From Roseomonas indoligenes (GTDB lineage: Bacteria > Pseudomonadota > Alphaproteobacteria > Acetobacterales > Acetobacteraceae), in contig NZ_JAGIZA010000001.1 in assembly GCF_017813365.1 (NCBI RefSeq), forward strand, positions 248,001 to 312,000: a stretch of DNA of 64,000 nt, given 5' to 3'. Under the pieces are notes generated by a model, which was not told the DNA's origin, made no database searches, and was given only the letters and a program-made list of their open reading frames with translations. Positions 27,841-36,266 of this stretch are shown here, in pieces. How positions within the stretch are numbered: position 1 is the first letter of the stretch; each line of letters begins with the position of its first letter. The translations under genes and the position numbers were made by a program.

Positions 27841-28562
27841 GGCGCCGCGTCCGGCTGGGAATGCTCACCCCCTCCTCCAACACCGTGCTGGAGCCGGTGA
27901 CGACGGCCATGCTGGCGGGGCTGGAGGAGGTTTCCGCCCATTTCGGACGCTTCCGGGTGACGGAGATCGCGCTCTCCGACACCGCGCTGGCGCAGTTCGA
28001 CGATGCGCCGATCCTGGCCGCCGCCGAACTGCTCTCCCAAGCCAGGGTGGACGTGATCGCCTGGAACGGCACCTCCTCCGGCTGGCTGGGCTTCGATGCG
28101 GACCGCCGGCTCTGCGCGCGGATCACGGCGGCCACGGGCATTCCCGCCACCACCTCCATGCTGGCGCTGAACGAGGTGCTGGCGGCCACGGGCGTCGCGC
28201 GGCTGGGCCTCGTCACGCCGTACACGGACGATGTGCAGGCGCGGATCGTCGCGAACTACGCGGCCCTGGGCCATGGATGCGCCGGGGAGAGGCACCTGGG
28301 ACTGCGGGACAACTTTTCATTCGCCGAGGTGGAGGCGGAGACGCTCACGGGCATGGCCCGCGACGTGGCGGGGCAGGGGGCGGAGGCGCTGGCGGTAATC
28401 TGCACCAACCTGCGCGCAGCACCGCTCGCGGCCGCCTGGGAGGCGGAACTGGGCGTCCCGGTCTACGACACCATCGCGACCGCCGTCTGGGGCAGTCTGC
28501 GCCTGGCGGGCGTGGACACGCGGCGCGTGCAGGACTGGGGCGGGCTGTTCCGTATGGTGTGA
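27837..28562 (+). CDS. Asp/Glu racemase superfamily protein, arylmalonate decarboxylase/maleate isomerase-like
   Basis: 241 aa from GTG at 27837, overlapping the allantoinase stop. It begins GMLTPSSNTVLEPVT, the motif shared by maleate isomerases and arylmalonate decarboxylases. The family normally uses two cysteines; here the first site is Gly78 (WNGTSSG) and the second is Cys189 (VICTNLR), the Gly/Cys pattern of arylmalonate decarboxylase. TPYTDDVQARI also matches. Last gene of the importer operon. A role in decarboxylating or isomerising a malonate-like or ureido product is inferred, not shown. Confidence 0.85.
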   Translation: MRRRVRLGMLTPSSNTVLEPVTTAMLAGLEEVSAHFGRFRVTEIALSDTALAQFDDAPILAAAELLSQARVDVIAWNGTSSGWLGFDADRRLCARITAATGIPATTSMLALNEVLAATGVARLGLVTPYTDDVQARIVANYAALGHGCAGERHLGLRDNFSFAEVEAETLTGMARDVAGQGAEALAVICTNLRAAPLAAAWEAELGVPVYDTIATAVWGSLRLAGVDTRRVQDWGGLFRMV

Positions 28563-28825
28563 GCAAGCGCTGGCTGGGCACTCTTTCTCGGTATGTCAGC
28601 TGGCGTTGCAACTGGGCGGGGCAGTACCCGTTGGAGCGTTGCGTAGGACGAAACGGACCTGACAGCCAGAACCGGTGGCGCTCCCGGGGGCAAGTGAACG
28701 GCCCTGAAAAAACGTCAGCAGGGCTGGCGCTTGCACCCGGATCGCTTTATGCTGCATTGCACAATAACCCGTTCCCGAAGCGGGAGACAACAGCCGGCCA
28801 TGGCCCATCCTGAAGGACGGAGCCG

Positions 28826-29596
28826 ATGCAGCGACGCCAACTTCTGCGCCTTTCCGGCGCCGGGGTGCTCTGCACCCCAACCATCCTCCGCAGTGCCCGC
28901 GCCGCGAGCGCCGCGCCGGAGCCCGTGGATGTCGAACTGATCCTCGCGGTGGATGTCAGCCGCTCCATCGACGCGGAGGAGCACGAGACGCAGATGCGCG
29001 GCTATGCCGCCGCCTTCCGCGACCCGGAGGTGATCCGCTCCATCAAGGGTGGCGGGATCGGCGCGATCTCCTGCACGCTTTTCACCTGGTCCGACAGCGA
29101 CAGCCAGGAGGACCTGGTGCCGTGGATGCGGATCGGCGACGAGGAATCGGCCGAGCGCTTCGCCGCCGCCATCGACGCCGCGCCGCGCCGCACCTGGAGC
29201 TACACATCCATTTCCGGCGCCATGGAACACTCGCTCCAGCTCTATGCCCAGGGACGCTTCGAGGGCACGCGGCGCGTGCTGGACATCTCCGGCGACGGCA
29301 TGAACAACTCCGGCCGCCGGCTGGAAACGGTGCGCAGCCGCATGCTGGAGGAGGGCATCGTGACCAACGGCCTTGCCGTGCTGGACCGCGCGCCCGGCCC
29401 GGGCAACGGAGCCGCCGCGCTGGAGGACTACTACCGCGAGGAGGTGATCGGCGGCCCCGGCGCTTTCCTCGTTGTGGCGGAAGGGTTCGACGCCTTTGAT
29501 CGTGCCGTGCGTCGGAAGATCGCGCGCGAGATTGCGGGGATCGAGTGCGGGCCGCGCTTCGCCGGGATGCCTGTGGTGGACAGGGTTTCTGCATGA
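28826..29596 (+). CDS. DUF1194 domain-containing exported protein (VWA-like)
   Basis: 256 aa from ATG at 28826 with GGAGC upstream. Signal peptide (QRRQLLRLSGAG, cleavage near SARA) precedes a von Willebrand A-like domain whose metal-ion-dependent adhesion site reads AVDVSRSID at about residues 41-49. The second conserved block is LDISGDGMNN near 152-161. It ends at residue 256 with RVSA. Family function unknown; the fold suggests an exported metal-dependent binding protein. Confidence 0.85.
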   Translation: MQRRQLLRLSGAGVLCTPTILRSARAASAAPEPVDVELILAVDVSRSIDAEEHETQMRGYAAAFRDPEVIRSIKGGGIGAISCTLFTWSDSDSQEDLVPWMRIGDEESAERFAAAIDAAPRRTWSYTSISGAMEHSLQLYAQGRFEGTRRVLDISGDGMNNSGRRLETVRSRMLEEGIVTNGLAVLDRAPGPGNGAAALEDYYREEVIGGPGAFLVVAEGFDAFDRAVRRKIAREIAGIECGPRFAGMPVVDRVSA

Positions 29597-29645
29597 CCGG
29601 CGAGTCAAGCCTGTTCCTGAGTCTCGTCCTGCGTTACGCAGTCTC

Positions 29646-29897
29646 ATGCCCCGCCTGACGATCGTCTCCACCCGCGACTACCGCCAGCACGTGCTGGAGA
29701 TCGAGGAGCGCGGCAACGGCACGCATTCCGTGGTGGTGCACCCGCCCGCGCGCCTGGGAAAGCCGCGCGTGGTGGAGCCCGCGGGTGACTCGACGCTGCT
29801 GATCGACCTCCTGAACCAGGCCAAGGCGGAGATCGACGTGGTGATGGGGCCGAAGCCCCCGCCGCGCCGCCCGCCGATGCGCCGCCGCTTCGGCTGA
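29646..29897 (+). CDS. small hypothetical protein
   Basis: 83 aa from ATG at 29646, 49 bases after the DUF1194 gene on the same strand. It has a compact first part (RLTIVSTRDYRQHVLEI), then a Gly/His-rich strand, a short helix (LIDLLNQAKAEIDVVM) and a basic Pro/Arg tail. I do not recognise the family. Codon use and a clean start support a real gene. It may be nucleic-acid-binding given the basic C-terminus, but that is only suggested by composition. Confidence 0.6.
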   Translation: MPRLTIVSTRDYRQHVLEIEERGNGTHSVVVHPPARLGKPRVVEPAGDSTLLIDLLNQAKAEIDVVMGPKPPPRRPPMRRRFG

Positions 29898-30063
29898 GGC
29901 CCCGCCTCGCCGCTGCTGGGCCCGCTTAAGGCCCCGCGGCAAAGGAGCGGGCTGTGTTGCGTCGATCTTGGACGGTCCGCCGTTCACCCGCGCGGAGAAG
30001 CCCTTTCCGGTCACGACGCCGAGCGCCGCCAACATGTCGTGGCCGGCGACGAGGGCGCCGGGT

Positions 30064-30858
30064 TCACGCCGCGCAGGTGCGACCAGGGCTGGCCGCGCGC
30101 ACCGTGCCACCGGCACGCCGCCCGGGATCAGGCTCGGCGCGTTCGTCACGCGCCGCATCCGCTGGGCGCGCGCCGTCCAGCCCGGCACCGGGAAGGGCGC
30201 CCGGGAAGGCCACGGCGAGCGAGCGCATGGTATGGGCGCGCATCAGCGCCTCGGCCTGTTCCGCCGCGCCGGCCTCGATGCAGCCGAGGATCGCGGCGTG
30301 CTCCGCCTCTGCCAGCCCCCGCTCCGCCCGGCTGGCCAGCACGCGGCCGCGGCTCATCACGTGATAGGCGCGGAGGGCGCGCAGCGTGCGGATCAGCAGG
30401 GCATTGCCGGTGATCGCGTGCAGGGTGCTGTGGAAGGCCTCGTTCGCTTCCAGCAGCCGGTCCGGGTCGTCGGCCGCGGTGGCGGCGCTGATCGCCTCCA
30501 GCCGGTCCCGCAGGGCGGCCAGCCCCTCCGGCGTGGCGCCGCGGGCGACGAGGCCGGCGGCCACGCCTTCCATGGAGGCGCGGATCAGGCCCATCTCCAG
30601 CAGCCGGCCCTCGTCCGGGGCGGCAACGAAGGTTCCGCTGCGCGGGCGGCTCTCCACCAGCCCCTCGCCCTCCAGCCGTCGCAGCGCCTCGCGGATGGGC
30701 TGGGCGGAGATGGCGAGCGCGGCGGCAAGGCTGCGCTCCGACAGCTTCCGGCCTGGCGGCAGCGTGCCGTCCACGATCGCCTCGCAGAGCCGCTCATAGG
30801 CGCGCTCGGCCAGGGATGGGGCGTCGTCCGTGACGAGCGGTTGCAGGGGATGGGGCAC
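30064..30858 (-). CDS. GntR family transcriptional regulator, FadR/FCD subfamily
   Basis: 264 aa. N-terminal winged helix-turn-helix at about 15-80 (AYERLCEAIVDGTLPPG, then ISAQPIREALRRLEGEGLV). The FCD effector domain with metal-binding His residues (ANEAFHSTLHAITGN, AEAEHAAILGCIEAG) follows to about 215. A 45-residue Gly/Arg/Pro tail after LAVAFPG has no counterpart in the family and may reflect a frameshift or read-through near the 3' end. Such regulators respond to organic acids. Targets are unknown; the closest catabolic operon on its side is the ureide operon. Confidence 0.85.
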   Translation of the reverse strand: MPHPLQPLVTDDAPSLAERAYERLCEAIVDGTLPPGRKLSERSLAAALAISAQPIREALRRLEGEGLVESRPRSGTFVAAPDEGRLLEMGLIRASMEGVAAGLVARGATPEGLAALRDRLEAISAATAADDPDRLLEANEAFHSTLHAITGNALLIRTLRALRAYHVMSRGRVLASRAERGLAEAEHAAILGCIEAGAAEQAEALMRAHTMRSLAVAFPGALPGAGLDGARPADAARDERAEPDPGRRAGGTVRAASPGRTCAA

Positions 30859-30904
30859 GCCCGACGCTATGGCAGTTCAGCAGAGCGCCGCAAGGGCGCG
30901 GGGG

Positions 30905-31720
30905 TCACGCCGGAGCCGGCAGGCGCATCCACTCCGGAACCATGGGCCGCAGCACCGCCTCCCCGCAGGCCAGGGCGGGGGCACGCGCCGCCTCCAGCCG
31001 GAGCAGGGCAAGGCCGAGCCCTTCCGCGCCGGACCGCATGTCGCCGACAACCCCGCCGTCCAGCGTCACCGGCGCGTCGCGTGGGGGCAGGGGGCCTTCC
31101 ACGGCCACCGGCACCAGGCGCCGCTTCAGCAGGCCGCGGTAGCGGGTGCGGGCCGTCAGCTCCTGGCCCATGTAGCAGCCCTTGTCCCAGGCGATGCCGC
31201 CCAGCTCGTCGAATCCGGCCTCCAGCAGCACGGTCTTGTCGCGGTCCAGGTCCCGCGTGCCGTCGGGCAGGCCGAGCGCCAGGCGGTGGCGGTCGTAGGC
31301 CGCCGGGTCACCCTCCAGCGCCGTGCCGTAAGTGCGCCAGCCCGCCGCCTCCAGCCGCGGGTCGCGGCGGGCCAGGGCGGCCATGGGCGGCTCCTCCGCC
31401 CAGACCGCACCGACCGGCATATCCCCGGTGCGGTCGGAGAGGGTGACCTTCGACCGCAGCCGGAATCGCGAGAGGCGCTCCACCACCATCGCCGCATCGG
31501 CGCGCGGCAGGTCCAGCAGGATGGCGTCCCCCGCGATCCCCGGCGCCTCGAACATCAGGAAGTCGGTGGTCCACTTGCCCTGGGGGGAGAGCAGGGCGGC
31601 CCAGCGCATGCCCGTGCCCAGCCCCGTCACGTCGTTGGAGACGAGGCCCTGGAGAAAGGTCTCCCGGTCGGGGCCGGAGACGGCGACGAGGCCGCGGTCG
31701 GGAAGGGGTGTGGCTGGCAT
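30905..31720 (-). CDS. ygfZ: folate-binding protein YgfZ (Fe-S cluster assembly/repair)
   Basis: 271 aa, GcvT-like fold. The defining motif KGCYMGQELTARTRYRG appears at about residues 179-195; its Cys is required in the family for tetrahydrofolate-dependent maintenance of Fe-S enzymes. It opens with VAVSGPDRETFLQGLVSNDV. Divergent from the GT9 gene with 95 bases between. A single gene, not coupled to the GntR gene, which ends 46 bases away on the same strand. Confidence 0.93.
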   Translation of the reverse strand: MPATPLPDRGLVAVSGPDRETFLQGLVSNDVTGLGTGMRWAALLSPQGKWTTDFLMFEAPGIAGDAILLDLPRADAAMVVERLSRFRLRSKVTLSDRTGDMPVGAVWAEEPPMAALARRDPRLEAAGWRTYGTALEGDPAAYDRHRLALGLPDGTRDLDRDKTVLLEAGFDELGGIAWDKGCYMGQELTARTRYRGLLKRRLVPVAVEGPLPPRDAPVTLDGGVVGDMRSGAEGLGLALLRLEAARAPALACGEAVLRPMVPEWMRLPAPA

Positions 31721-31815
31721 GGGGGGCAGATCGGGCGCGCGCGGCCCGGCTGCAAGCCGTGCTGGCCCTATCCACTGGCCCCATTCTCCCTGGGGCGTGC
31801 TACAAACCCCCGGTC

Positions 31816-32721
31816 ATGCGGATCCTCTTCGTCACCTCCACCCGGATCGGCGATGCCGTGCTCTCCACCGGCCTGCTGGACCACCTGATCCGCACCCATC
31901 CCGGCGCGCGGATTACGGTGGCCTGCGGCCCGGTGGCGGAAGGCGTCTTCGCCCGGATGCCCGGGCGGGAGCGGACGATCGTGGTGACGAAGCGGCCGCT
32001 CTCCCTGCACTGGTTCGACCTCTGGGCGCAGGTGGCCGGCACCTTCTGGGATCTGGTGGTGGATCTGCGCGGCTCCGCGCTCGGCTATCTCGTGCCCGCG
32101 CGGCGGCGGGTGGTGATGCGGGGCGGGCGGCGGCCCGGGCACCGGATCGGCCATATCGCCGGGGTGCTGCGGCTGGACCCGCCGCCCCGCCCGGTGGCCT
32201 GGTTCGCGCCGGAGGATTCCGCCCGCGTCGCGGCCCTGCTGGGGGATGACCGGCCGATCCTCGCCCTCGGCCCCACCGCCAACTGGTCGGGCAAGGTCTG
32301 GCCGGCGGAGCGCTTCGTGGCCCTGGCCGAAGCCCTGACCGCGTCCGGCGGCCCCTTGGAGGGCGCGCGCCCGGTCCTGCTGGGCGGGCCGGGCGAGGCG
32401 GAGCGCGCCATGGCGGAGCCGGTGGTCCGCGCCCTGCCCGGCGCGCTGGACCTGATCGGGAAGCTTGCCCTGCCGGAGGCCGCGGCGCTGCTGGAGCGGT
32501 CCCGTCTCTTCGTGGGGAATGATTCCGGCCTGATGCACCTCTCCGCCGCGGCGGGGGCGCCGACGCTCGGGCTCTTCGGCCCCACCCCCGCCTCCGAATA
32601 CGGGCCGGTGGGCCGCGCCGCGCGGGCGGTGTTGGCGCCGGACGGGCAAATGGAGGGGCTTTCCGTGGAGATGGCCCTTGAGGCAGCAACGGCCCTGCTT
32701 CCCTCGCCCGTCGCGGTCTAG
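31816..32721 (+). CDS. glycosyltransferase family 9 (lipopolysaccharide heptosyltransferase-like)
   Basis: 301 aa from ATG at 31816. It begins MRILFVTSTRIGDAVLSTG, the N-terminal acceptor domain of GT9. The C-terminal half has LGPTANWSGKVWPAERF, LVLLGGPGEAER-like sequence, LFVGNDSGLMHLSAAA and PTLGLFGPT, the ADP-heptose-binding core. It would add heptose or a related sugar to the lipopolysaccharide inner core at the cytoplasmic face. First gene of a glycosyltransferase group with GT2, GT4 and an O-antigen ligase. Confidence 0.9.
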   Translation: MRILFVTSTRIGDAVLSTGLLDHLIRTHPGARITVACGPVAEGVFARMPGRERTIVVTKRPLSLHWFDLWAQVAGTFWDLVVDLRGSALGYLVPARRRVVMRGGRRPGHRIGHIAGVLRLDPPPRPVAWFAPEDSARVAALLGDDRPILALGPTANWSGKVWPAERFVALAEALTASGGPLEGARPVLLGGPGEAERAMAEPVVRALPGALDLIGKLALPEAAALLERSRLFVGNDSGLMHLSAAAGAPTLGLFGPTPASEYGPVGRAARAVLAPDGQMEGLSVEMALEAATALLPSPVAV

Positions 32722-32753
32722 ACTTCGCGGGCCGCCAAGGAACGGAGCGCAGC

Positions 32754-33530
32754 ATGAGCCGAATTTCCGCCCTCATCGTCGCGCGCAACGAGGCGGAGCG
32801 GCTACCTGACCTCCTCGCCAGCCTGGAGCCTGCCGACGAGATCGTGGTGGTGCTGGACCGCAGCACCGATTCCAGCCTCGCCATCGCCTGGAAGCGCGCC
32901 CACCGCGTGATCGAGGGCGCCTGGGCGACGGAGGGCGAGCGCCGCAACGCCGGGCTGGAGGCCTGCTCCGGCGACTGGGTGCTGGAGGTGGAGCCGGATG
33001 AGCGCGTGCCCGCCGAGCTGTGGCCGGAGATCCGGCGGGTCGCCGAAACCTCCACCCATGCCTGGCACCGGCTGCGGATCGACAACCATGTGGGCGACCG
33101 GCTGATCCGGCGGGGCTGGGTGGGCCGGATGGGCGCGGCGGAGAAGCCCGTCCTCTCCCGCCAGGGCGCCAAGCGCTGGCGCGCCGGCGGGAGGAGTGCC
33201 GGGGCGGAGTGGGGGGGTGCCGAGGGGCCGCCGATCCTGGTGGCGGGCCTGCACCGGGTGGTGGATCAGGACGTCTCCGGCCTGCTGCGGCGGCTGGACC
33301 GGGAGACGGATGCGGAAGCGGCCGACCGTCTGGCGGCGGGGCGCACGGGCACGCTGCCCGGCGCGCTGGCGGGCTCCCTGCGCGGCTCCTTCGGCTCCTA
33401 CTTCCGGCATGGCGGCTGGCGGGAAGGGGGATGGGGCGTGCTGCTGGCCGTCTGCGCGGGGATGGTTCCCGTGCTGTCCCACCTGAAGGCGCGGCTGGAG
33501 CCGGAACGGTACGGGAACCCGGACGCTTGA
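32754..33530 (+). CDS. glycosyltransferase family 2 protein (WaaE/KdtX-like)
   Basis: 258 aa. GT-A fold: ISALIVARNEAERLPDLLASL at the N-terminus, the nucleotide-binding strand DEIVVVLDRSTDSS, and a metal-binding region replaced by EVEPDERVP at about 80-88. It resembles lipopolysaccharide core glucosyltransferases. The C-terminal third is Gly-rich and ends in LEPERYGNPDA. GT9 ends 32 bases upstream and its stop overlaps the TTG of the following GT4 gene (TTGA). Confidence 0.88.
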   Translation: MSRISALIVARNEAERLPDLLASLEPADEIVVVLDRSTDSSLAIAWKRAHRVIEGAWATEGERRNAGLEACSGDWVLEVEPDERVPAELWPEIRRVAETSTHAWHRLRIDNHVGDRLIRRGWVGRMGAAEKPVLSRQGAKRWRAGGRSAGAEWGGAEGPPILVAGLHRVVDQDVSGLLRRLDRETDAEAADRLAAGRTGTLPGALAGSLRGSFGSYFRHGGWREGGWGVLLAVCAGMVPVLSHLKARLEPERYGNPDA

Positions 33531-34639
33531 TCCTCCTCCTCACCCAGAACTTCCCGCCCGATCCCGGAGGGATCGAGACGCTGATGGGCGGGATGGCCCG
33601 GGCTCTGGCGGAGAGTGGGCGGGAGGTGCTGGTCCTGGCCGACCACATCCGGGGCCGGGGGCTGGGGGAACCTGTGTATCCGTCCGGCCTGGAACTGCGC
33701 CGCTACGGCGGGCCGCGCCCGTTGCGCCGGCTGGTGAAGGCCTTCGCCGCGCGCCGTGCCCTGGCCCGGCATCCCGTGGAGGCGGTGATCGCCGACAGCT
33801 GGAAGAGCCTTGAGGCCCTGCCGCACCCCCGCGTACCGACCCTGGTGCTGGCGCACGGCATGGAGTTCCCGCGCGATCCCTCGGCCCGCAAGCGGGGGCG
33901 GATCGAGCGGGCGCTGGCGAAGGCGGATGCCGTGGCCGCGAACTCGGCCTTCACCGCCGGGCTGGTGCGGGCCTTCCTGCCGGGCGGGGCGCCGCCCCTC
34001 TCGGTGGTGCTCCCGCCGATCGAGGCGCAGCCAGGGGCCGGGGAGGCCGACCGGGTGGCGGTGGCGGAACTGCGCGGGGCGGGGCCGCTGATACTCTCCC
34101 TGGCCCGGCTGGAGCCGCGCAAGGGCGTGGACATGGTGATCCGCGCCATCCCCGCCCTGGCAGCGCGACATCCCTACCTGCGCCACGCGGTGGCGGGCGG
34201 GGGAGAGGACCTGCCGCGGCTGCGCGCCCTGGCGGCGGAACTGGGCGTGTCGGAGCGGGTGCATTTTCTCGGCCGCGTGGAGGCCGGGATGAAGTCGGCA
34301 CTCCTCGGCGGGGCCGACCTCTTCGCCATGCCCGTGCGGCGGGAGGGGAACTCGGTGGAGGGCTTCGGCCTCGTCTACCTGGAAGCCGCCTGGCACGGCC
34401 TGCCCGCCCTGGCCGGGCGGGACGGCGGCGCGGCGGAGGCCGTGGCGGACGGGGACACCGGGCGGGTCTGCGATGGCGCCGACCCCGCTGCGGTGGAGGC
34501 GGCCCTCGCCGGGCTGCTGGAGGATTCCGCCCTGCGCCGCCGGATGGGCGAGGCGGCGGCGCAGCGCGCGCGGGCGGAGTTCACCTGGGACGCGGTGCTG
34601 CCCCGCTATCTGGCGCTGCTGAACGGCGGAGCGCGGTGA
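33527..34639 (+). CDS. glycosyltransferase family 4 protein (TTG start)
   Basis: 370 aa from TTG 33527, the only start that begins at the conserved ILLLTQNFPPDPGGIETLM acceptor loop; it overlaps the GT2 stop. GT-B fold with SLARLEPRKGVDMVI at about 185-199, the sugar-nucleotide site, and EGNSVEGFGLVYLEAAW with EX7E at about 275-290. Similar to mannosyl/glucosyltransferases that extend LPS or exopolysaccharide. Its last 59 bases overlap the 3' end of the convergent O-antigen ligase gene. Confidence 0.9.
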   Translation: MILLLTQNFPPDPGGIETLMGGMARALAESGREVLVLADHIRGRGLGEPVYPSGLELRRYGGPRPLRRLVKAFAARRALARHPVEAVIADSWKSLEALPHPRVPTLVLAHGMEFPRDPSARKRGRIERALAKADAVAANSAFTAGLVRAFLPGGAPPLSVVLPPIEAQPGAGEADRVAVAELRGAGPLILSLARLEPRKGVDMVIRAIPALAARHPYLRHAVAGGGEDLPRLRALAAELGVSERVHFLGRVEAGMKSALLGGADLFAMPVRREGNSVEGFGLVYLEAAWHGLPALAGRDGGAAEAVADGDTGRVCDGADPAAVEAALAGLLEDSALRRRMGEAAAQRARAEFTWDAVLPRYLALLNGGAR

Positions 34640-35837
34640 GCGCGAGCGCGGCCACGAGCAGCAGGCCGATCCACCATTCCTGCCAGATGCCGTAGCTCAG
34701 CATCCCTACTGTGGCGGCGGCGGCCAGCACGCCCGCGCCGGCCGGGCCCACCGCCGCCGCCGCGGCGCCCAACCCGAGCATCAGCAGCGCCACGAGCGCC
34801 GCGCCCACCCCGCCCAGCTCCAGCCAGACCTGGATCGGGGCGTTGTGGGTGTGCAGCGGCAGCCGCTGCGCCTCCTTCCGCCCGAACCAGGCCCGGGAGA
34901 AGTCGGAGGTCAGGCCGTAGCGGTCCAGCGTCGCGGCATCGAACCGGTCCTGGCCGCCTGGGATCGTCCGGGCGGCCTCTCCGCCCCAGCCGAGGACGGG
35001 GCGCTCCGCGATGCGGGACAGGGCGAAGTCCCAGATGAGGATGCGGTGCGCGGCGGATGGCTGCATCGTCTCCAGCGAGGGAAGCCGGGGCAGCATGGCG
35101 CCCACGAGAACCGGGGCCGCCAGGAAGCCGACGGCCAGAACCGCGCCGATCGCGCGGGCAATCCGGGGGCCGATCCAGGCCGCGGCCCCGGCCGCGAGCA
35201 GCCCGGCGACGATGGCGATCTTCGCGGATTCCGCCGGCAGCAGGAAAGCGGTGAGCAGCCCGCCCAGCACCAGCGCCGCCTGCGCGGCGCGGGGGATGCC
35301 GCGCAGGAAGGGAACCACCGGCAGCAGCACCGCGAGGGTGGAGACGGCGGGCTTCAGGCTGAAGGACAGCGTGCCCGGCACGTCCCGCATCCCCCGGATG
35401 CCCGCGCGCAGCGCGCCGCCGACGAGATGGTCGAGGAGGGCGAGGAGGATGGCGATGCCCAGCCCCCAGGCCAGGCGGCGCAGGATCGTATCGGCCTCCC
35501 CGGGCGCTGGGGTTGAGACGGCGCCGCAGGCGAGGGAGCCGAGAAGGATGAAGCCGCCCATGACGAGCGCCGTGGTGGCCGCGAGAGCCGGCGCGGGCGC
35601 CCAGGCCGCGGAGACGAGGCACCAGAGAAGGGGGAGCAGGGCGAGAAGCGCGGTGCGCCCCGGCCTGGCGAGCCGCCCGCCCGCGCGCAGATGCCCGGCC
35701 AGCACCGCGGCGAAGCCGATGGTGGCGGCCAGGGCGATGCCGCGGAACTGCCCCACGGCAACCAGCGGCACCGCCAGCAGCAGGATCCCCGCGGGCAGGG
35801 CCGCCCCCGGCGGGATGCTGGGTCGAGGGATGGGCAT
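34581..35837 (-). CDS. O-antigen ligase family protein
   Basis: 418 aa from ATG at 35837 (MPIPRPSIPPG); upstream ATGs would add a long low-complexity stretch. About ten hydrophobic segments, with the conserved periplasmic loop holding LGWGGEAARTIPGG and the motif HTHNAPIQVWLELGGVG at about 335-351, characteristic of Wzy/WaaL ligases that join O-antigen to lipid A-core. Completes the LPS gene set, reading toward the GT4 gene. Its 3' end overlaps GT4 on the opposite strand. Confidence 0.88.
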   Translation of the reverse strand: MPIPRPSIPPGAALPAGILLLAVPLVAVGQFRGIALAATIGFAAVLAGHLRAGGRLARPGRTALLALLPLLWCLVSAAWAPAPALAATTALVMGGFILLGSLACGAVSTPAPGEADTILRRLAWGLGIAILLALLDHLVGGALRAGIRGMRDVPGTLSFSLKPAVSTLAVLLPVVPFLRGIPRAAQAALVLGGLLTAFLLPAESAKIAIVAGLLAAGAAAWIGPRIARAIGAVLAVGFLAAPVLVGAMLPRLPSLETMQPSAAHRILIWDFALSRIAERPVLGWGGEAARTIPGGQDRFDAATLDRYGLTSDFSRAWFGRKEAQRLPLHTHNAPIQVWLELGGVGAALVALLMLGLGAAAAAVGPAGAGVLAAAATVGMLSYGIWQEWWIGLLLVAALALTALRRSAAPDSGAAPRPR

Positions 35838-36266
35838 TCTCGTGGCGGCTTCCGGCGGGGTTGGGGCCGGCGGGATGGACCAGTCCTGGCAGGCGCGCAA
35901 GCGGCGGGGGAACCTTCCGGGCCGGCCCGCGCGAAGGCGGGGCCGGCCCGGCATCGGCGGGTGCCGGGGGGCGGCGCCTGCCGCGCCAGCGGGGAGATGC
36001 GCCCCGCTGGCGGATCGGAACTGAACCACTCCCGGGGATTTGGCCCTGGGTTGGCGGGAATGGGCCGGGGCGCCCCTACCGGGATGGGCAGGCGGCGTCA
36101 TCGCGGGGATTGACCCGGCCCATCCATCCGGGGCCCCGCTCCCGGGTCTCGAATGTCAGATGAGAATGACTATCAATAGCACAAAAGGCAAGAGGCCATC
36201 TCTGTCTCGTCGCGCGGCCTCCCTCTACATTGGGGGGAACCCGCGAAGAACAAGGAAACGCTGCCG
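35838..36266. other. intergenic region between O-antigen ligase and alpha/beta hydrolase
   Basis: About 430 bases, GC-rich with short Pro/Arg/Gly-coding shadows but no convincing gene. The rightmost 100 bases change in composition to an AT-rich stretch (GAATGTCAGATGAGAATG...) holding a Fur-box-like palindrome at 36161-36175. The rest contains short GC palindromes (CCGGGGCCCCG) without a T run. Both flanking genes diverge from here. Confidence 0.6.
36161..36175 (+). promoter_or_regulatory. Fur-box-like iron-responsive operator
   Basis: TGAGAATGACTATCA matches the 7-1-7 ferric uptake regulator consensus TGATAATGATTATCA at 13 of 15 positions and is itself nearly palindromic. It sits in a short AT-rich island about 91 bases upstream of the alpha/beta hydrolase ATG, with TATCAAT overlapping as a possible -10. 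Which regulator (Fur, Mur, Irr, RirA) acts on it in this organism is not known from the sequence. Confidence 0.5.

Noticed and set aside
29634-30188. Minus-strand open frame beside the GntR gene, with a stretch resembling a truncated protein
   Set aside because: It has no recognisable domain and overlaps the 83-residue plus-strand gene and the regulator's 3' end in another frame. I could not support a pseudogene.
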